Shown here piece by piece: positions 55,977 through 64,000 of a DNA stretch of 64,000 nucleotides. Made by a program: the position numbers and the translations under genes. The notes beneath the pieces were generated by a model. That model was given only the letters and a program-made list of their open reading frames with translations, did not search any database and was not told the origin of the DNA. Position 1 is the stretch's first letter; each line of letters opens with the position of its first letter. This DNA comes from Ophiura sarsii (taxonomy: Eukaryota > Echinodermata > Ophiuroidea > Amphilepidida > Ophiuridae): contig CM069446.1 of the NCBI GenBank assembly GCA_035610835.1, positions 71,347,062 through 71,411,061 on the forward strand. The letters are read 5' to 3'.

Positions 55977-57281
55977 AGGGCCTGTCACACCATGGCGTAT
56001 CGCCTGAACGTATGCCAACGTATGCGAAAATATCGAAATACGTGGGTGTTTTGTGGTGTACGCTGATATAAGTTAAGGCCCTGTCACACCATAGCGTATG
56101 GCCTGAACGTGGCCTGAACGTATGCCGACGTATTCAAAAAATAGCTAGAAAATTGTCAGAGTCCAAGAACGTCCAAGAACGTCCAAGAACGTCCAACTTC
56201 CCAACGAATTGCGTAGGAAAAGTCGACATCAGTGATGGAATGGATCCATAGCGTTATAAACGTATACATAGCGTATGACTAACGTATTGATAGCGTATCA
56301 CTAACTTATAACAAACTTATCACAGCGTATCACAGCGTATCACAACGTATGCTTAACGTATTCGTAGCGTATGTCTGCCGTGTTCGACGTATCCTCAGCG
56401 TATCCTCGGCGTACAACGAACACGTGACTTATGCCGCTGTAGAAATTGAGTTTCGTACACGGCGGGACAAGTGTTGCCAGTTCAAGTAAACGCAACCTAG
56501 ATGATAACTATTAAAATATCTAGAGGGATAATATCTAGAGGGATAAATATATTGGTCCAACCTATAACTTACGAGTAACGTACCTGTAACGTATGTCAGC
56601 GTATGTCAACGTATGTCTAACGTATGTCAGCGTATGTAAACGTATGTCTAACGTATCACGAACCTATCGGGAACTTATGCAGAACGTATTAAGCACACGT
56701 TGAGTACGGTACGTCGAGAAATTTTGAACATGCTCAATAATTTTTCGCGGGCTCGACGTGTTCTAAAATGTTTACAGCGTATTACAGCGTGCGCTTAACG
56801 TAAACGACGTATCCCCAACTTACCCTTAACTTATATCAGCGTACACCAACGTATTTTTCGATATTTCGTAACGTTGGTATACGTTCAGGCGATACACCAT
56901 GGTCTGACAGGGCCTTAAGGTTAAGAGCACGCTGTAATACGCTGTGAAAATTTGGAACACATCGAGCCCGAGAACAATTATTAAGCATGTTTAAAATTTC
57001 TCGGCGTGCTCAAGCACACGTTCTGCATAAGTTCCCGGTACGTTCGTGGTATGTTAGACATACGTTGACATACGCTGACATACGTTAGAGGTACGTTAAT
57101 CGTAAGTTGGTATACGTTAATGTACGTCGGCTGAAAATAGCTATCTAGCATTGATAAAAACCAAAATATTGCAATTCGTTGGGAACTTGGACGTTCTTGG
57201 ACTCTGACAATTGTTGAACTATTTTTGTATAGGGGTGCATACGTTTATCCCATACGTCATGGTGTGACAGGGCCTTAAAGC
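55977..57281. mobile_element. Interleaved inverted-repeat elements full of CGTATG motifs
   Basis: Four ends carry GGCCCTGTCACACCAT-type sequence: near 55978, 56075, 56900 (inverted) and 57260 (inverted). Arm A (55977-56073) pairs with 56828-56918. Arm B (56073-56220, with AGAGTCCAAGAACGTCCAAG) pairs with 57130-57281. Arm C (about 56580-56800) pairs with about 56925-57115. TTAA adjoins several ends. More than fifty CGTA/TACG words occur between, many as AACGTATG or AGCGTATC. No transposase frame is seen. Confidence 0.8.
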
Positions 57282-57586
57282 ATAAACCTGATCATTCAAA
57301 ACAGTAATGCACCTTCGCCCATTGAAAAGACAATAACTCCGTTTCGCAACATCAGATCTCAACAATCGAGGTGTCAAAATACGCAGAACAAAATGATGCA
57401 CTGGGCTAATGGCTTCGATTAATCCATACCCTTTCGGTCCGTTAATTATTGTATCATGTGTAAGTGTCTCGATACTTTTTGTGAGGAGTTAACATATACA
57501 GGGGAGTCAAAAAGACTGCAATAGTGGAAAGAAGCCATTTTGTTTTCAAAACCAAAATGAATTTTAATTTTTTTTAAACGTTGCAA

Positions 57587-58076
57587 GAATGATGTATTTA
57601 ATCCTAACTTTGTGTGAAAAAATGAAGTCGATTACATTTTCCGTTTGCCTTTGGTAAACCTTTTGACCAGTGCACCCATTTCACACGTTTGTCTACGAGA
57701 TACCCAAAATATGCATCAAATCGCCAAATGTGTCTCTCATTCAAATTTGGAAACTTTTGGTTCATTTGTGATGTTATTGGAATTTGATGCATCCTTTCTT
57801 GTTTACATGTGAGTTAGCATAATCAATTATAATCATACCATGCTATGAAAGCGTATAATGTTCTAAATTTTAATAAAAAACTACCATTTTCCATTTTTTT
57901 GTTGGCGGGATATTCAAATATGAAAATGCAATGTGTGCCATTTCAAATGAAAATCACTGTGCTCGTGGACAAACAGGTAAATTTGGTTGTGCAGCAAAGA
58001 GGGTCACCAAAGACAAACGAAAAATGCATTCTACTTCATTTTTCCACACAAAGTTAGGATTAAATACATCATTCTT
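57587..58076. mobile_element. Fold-back element
   Basis: GAATGATGTATTTAATCCTA is mirrored as TAGGATTAAATACATCATTC. Arms of about 110-200 bp keep matching with decreasing identity (AAGTCGATTACATTTTCCGT against CGAAAAATGCATTCTACTTC). No gene. Confidence 0.8.
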
Positions 58077-58249
58077 CCCACGCATGACGTCATAATGACC
58101 CCCGTCACCAAACATGGCCGACCTCAAAATCCCGCCGTATTCGCTGGACAGTGAAATATAGGCCAAAATAGAAATATTCTCTAAAAAAGTTCCAAATATC
58201 GGAATTTCACCCGGTTTTTTGCTTATAAGTGAGGGAAATTGTGTTTCTT

Positions 58250-58528
58250 TGGATATTTGTTTACTCCATTGGTGCGCCACGCCTAGTAAAGGTATGTATT
58301 ATGTGTGTGTGTGCAGATACAGACCCCGGATGATCCCCTTCTCTCTTTACGAATGAGTCTGACCTTTAACGTGCTCTTTCGATGCACGGGACCACCAGTT
58401 CTACGTGACTTCAGAACCACGAGGTACCTTGCCGAAGGATACAAACATGTTGGCTGTATCGGGGCTAGAACTCACAACCTTTGTATTGTGAGACCTGCAT
58501 GCTATCCACTAGACCACACATGCTCATA
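58250..58528 (-). mobile_element. tRNA-derived SINE
   Basis: On the minus strand it begins with a tRNA-like head: A-box-like TGGTCTAGTGGATAGCATG and B-box-like GGTTGTGAGTTCTAGCC. A body with GAAAGAGCACGTTAAAGG and a tail with CACACACAC and AGGCGTGGCGCACCAATGG follow. The tail recurs within the TA-flanked element at 61361-62285. The head plus conserved body marks a Pol III-derived SINE. Confidence 0.82.
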
Positions 58529-58676
58529 TAGCTACATTGATATATATATATTCGATTTAGCACTGTTTGCACGAAACTAATTAACTACAACCTGGGGTAG
58601 GGTAAGCTGTAAAAGTCCAGAAATCTCGGGTTAGAGAGTTTTGATATTTGTACATGAAACAATGTATTTCTCTTAC

Positions 58677-58906
58677 CGACAGAGATAAATAAACAGTCGA
58701 TCAAAATCTCGACCTTTTCCCTTTTTCAGTACAGTTTCTGGTGAGTCGTCTCCGATATCTGGTTCTTCGTTAATAGCACTTAAGTCCAACTCGATGTGAT
58801 GAGCTATCCAGCGGAAAATCACTCGGTACTTCTCTAGATCAGATCGAGCAATGCTGATCAAATGTGATACGAGTTTATCGCTGTTGTCCTTGAGATATCT
58901 CGGGGT
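58677..58906 (-). CDS. KY/hillarin-like protein, exon with N-terminal half of the transglutaminase-like domain
   Basis: An ACATAG acceptor (58907) and a GTAAGA donor (58676) bound 230 bp, entered in phase 0 and left in phase 2. It encodes TPRYLKDNSDKLVSHLISIA, then RSDLEKYRVIFRWIAHHIEL. The latter is the diagnostic KY/transglutaminase-like helix (usually ekaRaIf.WIa.hI.YD). It ends GKGRDFDRLFIYLC. In active relatives the segment before LF normally reads GVCxGYAxLF with the catalytic Cys; here the aligned position is Gly and no Cys is nearby on that side. The Y of the usual IxYD is also changed (IELD). Confidence 0.9.
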
Positions 58907-59696
58907 CTATGTAACGAAGAATACAATAATGGTAAATGATGAAGACTGTGGGATAGTTTGTGATATCGGATATTTTGCAGGTATGTAGTACATTGCTGAG
59001 GAGTAGCCTTTCTTCCGCAGTTGGGACTGATTCTGCTTCATCCACAAGTATTTCAATACAATCTTACCTACGTCTTGTATAAGAGATCCAGACTCGGTAC
59101 ATCTCAGAAATATATATTTCGATACATGATCTGTTCTAGCATAGGCTGGATATTGATCACGTGTAAACCACAACATTCATCCTCGGAATTGTTAATTAGT
59201 ACAAATATATTTCCCAGACCTACCCACATATTAATGATATGGTAGCCATCTTGGAAATGCAAAAGAGACTCAATGTATTTGGAAGCCTAAGAAACAGACA
59301 TGATTCTATCAATTTTTCATTGATAACATTGTTTTAAATCTATCATTGGTAATTTAGTTAATCCTTGAATACAAGTCATATATTTGGAAAATAACTTAAA
59401 AGTTAATGTTTATGCCGAATATGACACGAACGAATGACTCAAGAGGAGTCAAGAATCTTTATGCCCGACGGTAGTTCGGTTTCTATTGCATTACCGCGTA
59501 CAGGTATAACTGTTTGGAACCAACGACTTTGATTGTCATCGAAACTGCGCTCTCGGCAAACCTTTTAAATGGTCTTTCGGGTTTCAGAAAAACCTATGGA
59601 ATAAATTACTGTGCACAAACAAAAGCTCATTTTCGGGACTCTTTGATTTATAATTGGCGTAGATGTATCTTATAGATTCAATAAAAAACAATCTCT

Positions 59697-60716
59697 CATA
59701 CGGCCATGTGTTTTGAATTCGCCTCCTTTCCCGTGGCATGTCCAGATTTTTACAATTTACACCATCTGAGATTCGAATTAGCATATCTCAATAACTACTT
59801 GTTTTACCCCATAAAATGTATATATTTTCGGAACCGTAATCTCACAAGGAATCCAAATATCCTTTTGGAATTTAAATAGGACCTTCTGATAACATTTTGT
59901 GATTAAGAATGTTAAATTATCGATTTTTTTCATATTTTGATTAAAGCTCAATAATATTTTTTATACCTAGCTATCCCAATCATAATTTAACTGTGTATAT
60001 TACTTCATAATGCAATTACCCATCAGAACATAATGGTTGTCATGGGTAACTTGTTGAAATCTACTATATCGGGAAGTGAATGAGCACAAACATTTAAATT
60101 CCATATTTTTTAGAGTTTACAAATATATTTGTTTGAGTGTGCACCCTATCCCAATTTAAGAGCTTTCCAAAAATATATAATTTTGCTATCATCGGTTGAA
60201 TTTTTTTTTGTTACAGTCATGTATGTAAAACCGATGAATTAGGGCAAGTTCACTGTGAATTGAATAGGGAGAAAGCCAAGGACGCAATCGATTCATGATT
60301 ACAATTGTAACATAATAGTTGACACGTTTGTTGAAACAGAAACTTATAGAATATAAAACAATCTATAAAATGGGAGCAAAATCATGTTTGTACCATACAA
60401 GGATAAGGAGTTATTGTAAATTGAACGTAGAATTGGGAACATTTTCTATGTTCCCCATAGATATTGTACACAGCGCCACCGCCACCGCCGCCACCCCTGA
60501 CTTTCGTAATATAATCAATACCATCTCAGCCAAAAAAGTTATAGAAATACCTGATTTATTCTCATAATGTAGCTACGTAAATAGGCTTCCAAATGACACC
60601 TAAACCATAGCTCTACCACATTTAGTTGTTGAGTTAATAGAGAGAGATGGATGATTCGTCACCATAAATGCAACGCCGCCACTCTTTTTGGGTGGTGAGT
60701 TCAAAACACATGGCCA
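59697..60716. mobile_element. TIR element copy 1 (GGCCATGTGTTTTGAA ends)
   Basis: GGCCATGTGTTTTGAATTCG at the left is inverted at the right as GGTGAGTTCAAAACACATGG followed by CC. The body of about 1 kb matches copy 2 (60784-62766 minus its insertion) throughout, for example CACCATCTGAGATTCGAATT and AATTAGGGCAAGTTCACTGT. The short frame at 60319-60567 is element sequence, not a gene. Confidence 0.85.
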
Positions 60717-60783
60717 TAATTATAACCTGATTGATTGAACACGGGTTGAGAAAATGTCAATACAATTGTTTTGATTATAGTCA

Positions 60784-62766
60784 TATGGTCATGTGTTTTG
60801 AACTCGCCACCCTTACCGTTGCATGTACAGATTTTACCATTTTACACCATCTGAGATTCGAATTAGCGTATCGCAATAACTACTTGTTCTACCCCATAAA
60901 AAGTATATATTTTCTGACCGGTAATCTCAAAAGGAATGCAAATATGCTATTGGAATTTGCATAAAACCTAATGGTAACATGTTGTGATTAAGAATGTTCA
61001 AAGAATATCGATTTTTTTATTTCCCCCCCCCCCATATTTTGGTTAAAGCTCAATATTATTTTTTTATTGTTTTTATTCCTATCCCAATCATGATTTTACT
61101 GTGCATATAAGTTCCTCATACAATTTACCCATCAGAACATAATGGGTTTCAGGAGTAACTTGTTGAAATTTACTATATTGGGAAGTGAATGAGCACAAAC
61201 GTTTACATTTCATATTTATTAGAGTTTACACATATTTTTTTGGCTATTCACCCTATCCTGATTTAAACGGCATTTTTGAATTCCCCTATTTGAGAGCTTT
61301 CCAAAAATGCATAATTTTGCTGTCATCGGTTAAATACTCTTTTTGTTATAGTCATGTATGTACAGGGTGACCCAGAAAATGTTGAACCCAAAAATCACAA
61401 ACTGAAAGAAGAAAAAAAAATGAAAAATGAAAATAAGTAAAATAAATATGGCAATCTGTTTTCAACAGTTATGTAAACAATTTATTCAGCTTTCTGGAGA
61501 ACTTTAGATCATGTAGATTGGCCTTACCAAACTTAAGATACACTTTATTGTGTGACAGGTTTTTTTTCTTCGCCCTTTTGTAAAAGTGAAGAAATTGTAA
61601 CTTGGTTCAGATATGAAACTTAATTCTGCTCTAAGTACGGTGAGTTAAGTAATCTTTTCTTTTGATCTGTATTTTTCCAATTAACATTTTCAAACTGTTC
61701 AACTGGAACGGGTGTTAGTTGCTTTAAAGTGTTTGGATTGATCTTTAAACAATTCACTTCTGATATACATTACAGTCACATCAAAAGATCCTGATAAAAG
61801 TAATAAAAATCGGAAAGAAATGGTTTCAAAGAGGCACTTGTTCTGCTCATGTAGCATGAAACCATTTTTTTGCACTACAAAACAACACTTCTTACAAAAT
61901 TACACGTATTTTAAGTTTCGTGTGGCCTATTTTTATGATCTAAAATGTTTCGGAAAGTTAAATGTATGTTAAAAGGTCACAGACTCCTTCGTAAAGAGTA
62001 GGGGATCATCCCGGTCTGTGTCTGTACACACACATATAATATGTATTCATAAACATACCTCCACTAGGCGTGGCGCACCAATGGAGTAAACAAATAGCCA
62101 AGAAAGAATGATGGAGGCAACTAAGCTGCTTCCATCGTTCCGTCCAAGGACGACCGATGATGATGATGAAATGTATGGTGCACATAGCTGGTGAACGAGT
62201 TATGCAATATTTTGTTATTTTAATGGTAAAAGAAAATATTGAATTTTGTGATTTTTGGGTTCAACATTTTCTGGGTCACCCTGTATAACCGATGAATTAG
62301 GGCAAGTTCACTGTGTAGTGAGTAGGGAGAAAGCCAAGGACAATGCAATCGATTCGTGATTACAATTGTCACGTAATAGTTGACGCGTTTGTTGAAACAG
62401 AAACTTATAGAATATAAAACAATCTATAAAATGAGAGCAAAACCATTATACATAGATGAGGAGTTATTGTAAATTGAACGCAGAATTTGGAACATTTTCT
62501 ATATTCCCCATAGAGATTGTACACAGCGTCACCGCCACCACCGCCACCCTGACTTTCGAAACATAATCAATCATCTCAGCCAAACGGCTATATAAATACT
62601 TGATTTATTTACACAATGTAGCTAGATAAATAGGCTTTCAAATGACACCTAAACCATAGCTCTACCATATTTAGTTGTTGAGTTAATAGAGAGAGAGATG
62701 GATGATTCGTCACCAAATAATGCAACGCCGCCACCTTTTTGGGTGGTCAGTTCAAAACACACGGCA
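60784..62766. mobile_element. TIR element copy 2, split by a nested insertion
   Basis: Its ends are TGGTCATGTGTTTTGAACTC and GGTCAGTTCAAAACACACGG. It is collinear with copy 1 and in the same orientation, only about 70 bp downstream. It is interrupted at 61361-62285; copy 1 shows the uninterrupted site (GTCATGTATGTAAAACCGAT). Confidence 0.88.
61361..62285. mobile_element. Nested TA-flanked element with TACAGGGTGACCC ends
   Basis: TACAGGGTGACCCAGAAAAT followed by GTTGAACCC is inverted at the right as GGGTTCAAC, then ATTTTCTGGGTCACCCTGTA, with TA at both edges. It lies inside TIR element copy 2 and carries a SINE tail (about 61975-62100, plus orientation) homologous to 58250-58365. It is 925 bp, with no transposase and a mariner-like end structure. 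Confidence 0.88.
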
Positions 62767-63364
62767 ATATATATGTTGATAGGTGTATCGCGTGTGTGAT
62801 TTGGTTGGGAAATATAATGACTTTTAATAAATAATATCCCCCTTGCTGTGTTTAAGTATACTTATTAACAATGCCTATAAACAGAGCTTCAAAGAGAGGG
62901 CTTTAGAGAGAAGAATCCCCGCGATTGTTTCACTTAACGATCATTAAACGATTAAGTGAATCGCGGGGGTGATTTGGACGGGAAATTATAATAATTTAAT
63001 AAGACAATTCATTGTTAGAGAAACCTTTTATTCTTTTTTTTCTTTTTTCTTTCTTTTATTTACGACCAACTACGATGCTGTCGTGTGTTTTATATGTAGG
63101 CCTGTATGTATGCTCTGAATTTTTTTCACATCAATATATTTTGATATAGGCCTATCAGAAGAATCCCAATATTTTTCTCATTATTTCTGTAAAATCTTAG
63201 GGGCCAGCAATGTCCCGTTTAGAAATTATGGGCCAACATGTGATGAATTATTGCCATAGGTGGTTAACCACCGAGTAAGTTGGTGCACTACCTAATGAGC
63301 AAATTTCTTATGACCTTGCGCCTCTAAAATAAGAAGCATTGGAGTAATAGTAACTCAAACTTTG

Positions 63365-63600
63365 GAATGCGACAATGTTGATGCCCCTTCACTTAAAATA
63401 ATATTAAAAAAACACCTGATTGAACCAACAATCAGAACATATACATTATATTGTCAGTGTTTTTTTTCTTAAATCGAGTGTTACATTGTACATATACTTG
63501 TTATTACTATTATTATTATCATCTACATTTGGTAAATATTTATGCTATTGTATAATTATATGTATCATTGAAACAGAATTGATAAATAAATAAATAAATA
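63365..63600 (+). mobile_element. Possible LINE 3' fragment with AATA tail
   Basis: A short frame NVDAPSLKIILKKHLIEP resembles the FK..LK segment at LINE C-termini. It is followed by a 3'-UTR-like stretch ending in (AATA)n at 63581-63600. Weak by itself. Confidence 0.35.
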
Positions 63601-63788
63601 CAGCTTTGCGCAGACGATTAACCAAGATCGTTCTTATGTACCTTTTTTTAATTGATATCAATAGTACATACCATCACAGAATAACAACTTGATTTTGTGA
63701 GAGAAATCGATTCTTTTTGTGTGTCTGTACATATAAGCTAAATTAAATATTTCTCCCAATGTTACTCATCGTAATTTAGTACACTTAC

Positions 63789-63942
63789 TTGAATGGCATG
63801 TTTGTCCACAATGTCCCTGATTCGACCATAATCTGGAATGACACGCTTCTTTCCTTCCCAGAATGTATCCTCTACTTTCCACGTCTTATGGTTCGCAATT
63901 AGCGGGCTAATAGTGTTCTTTGATTTATCTTCCGTAGGTCGT
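63789..63942 (-). CDS. KY/hillarin-like protein, most upstream exon in the window
   Basis: Ends at a consensus donor (CAA|GTAAGT) and joins the next exon in phase 0. It encodes, from the 5' side, NESRRPTEDKSKNTISPLIA, then NHKTWKVEDTFWEGKKRVIP, then DYGRIRDIVDKHAIQ. The closing DKHAIQ|TP is the usual start of the KY domain (D.HA..AP). The 5' limit is uncertain: AG acceptors exist at several places between about 63942 and 63968, and the frame stays open to the window edge. The true N-terminus lies beyond position 64000. Confidence 0.78.
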
Positions 63943-64000
63943 CTGCTCTCATTTAAAATGGATACAAAAACTATGAGTAATATATGTTTATGCGAAAAGA

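Larger units (their letters stand above)
55894..58676 (-). other. KY-like gene intron between transglutaminase exons
   Basis: Donor GTAAGA at 58676, acceptor at 55894. It holds the interleaved CGTA-rich palindromes (55977-57281), a fold-back element (57587-58076) and a SINE (58250-58528). Confidence 0.85.
58907..63788 (-). other. KY-like gene intron with nested TIR elements
   Basis: A 4.9-kb intron from the GTAAGT donor (63788) to the acceptor at 58907. It is dominated by two copies of a ~1-kb TIR element, one with another element nested in it. The parts 58907-59690 and 62770-63360 show no further recognisable feature, except an inverted pair near 62920-62965 (CGCGATTGTTTCACTTA against TAAGTGAATCGCG). 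Confidence 0.85.

Noticed and set aside
1..64000. Bacterial or phage defence system, toxin-antitoxin pair or operon
   Set aside because: No prokaryotic gene organisation, ribosome binding sites or known defence domains. The window is an intron- and transposon-rich animal-like locus.

Overview
The window is eukaryotic: spliced genes with GT-AG introns, large introns, very high repeat density, A+T-rich intergenic DNA and many TIR, SINE and LINE fragments. The gene families (a kyphoscoliosis-peptidase/hillarin-like protein with a multiplied Ig-like tail, a discoidin terminal exon, an F-box/LRR gene) and the recurring TAGGCCTA-like words suggest a marine invertebrate deuterostome such as an echinoderm or hemichordate. 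That assignment is an inference.

Protein-coding content is small. (1) The last exon of an F5/8 type C (discoidin) protein lies at 2376-2522 (+); its gene enters from the left. (2) A two-coding-exon F-box/LRR-like gene of 479 aa lies at 32890-34805 (+). Its N-terminus fits an N-myristoylation signal. (3) The 3' part of a kyphoscoliosis-peptidase (KY)-like gene on the minus strand runs from the right edge to 44912, through exons at 63942-63789, 58906-58677, 55893-55730 and 48204-44912. Their splice phases join into one 1279-residue reading frame. It has a transglutaminase-like domain whose catalytic positions look substituted, followed by an N-terminal Ig-like segment, six further KY-type Ig-like units, a collapsed remnant unit and a charged tail.

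The rest is a mosaic of mobile and repetitive DNA. 1-3800: tRNA-derived SINE-like pieces, a TIR element and a hairpin cluster. 5500-5830: a LINE 3' end. 6597-8204: a 35/36-bp minisatellite with higher-order structure. 10-14 kb: a dispersed 400-bp repeat, a fold-back element with TTAA at both ends, and a TA-flanked element inserted in a LINE. 16.4-18 kb: a TIR element. 19-20.5 kb: a ~294-bp tandem array carrying AGGTCA-type direct repeats. 20.7-23.5 kb: fold-back elements and a 281-bp tandem duplication. 25-32.8 kb: two hAT-like elements with clean 8-bp target duplications, a GGATCA-rich TA element and other MITEs. 37-43 kb: further MITEs, a 14-bp minisatellite and palindromic elements. 49.5-55.5 kb: two decayed LINEs, one with a 5' inversion. 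The KY introns (55.9-63.8 kb) hold interleaved palindromes, a SINE and nested TIR elements.

I see no prokaryotic operon, CRISPR array or defence system. The most notable items are the apparently catalytically dead KY domain with its recently duplicated Ig tail, the putatively lipid-anchored F-box protein, and several mobile elements whose ends, target duplications and nesting order can be read directly.
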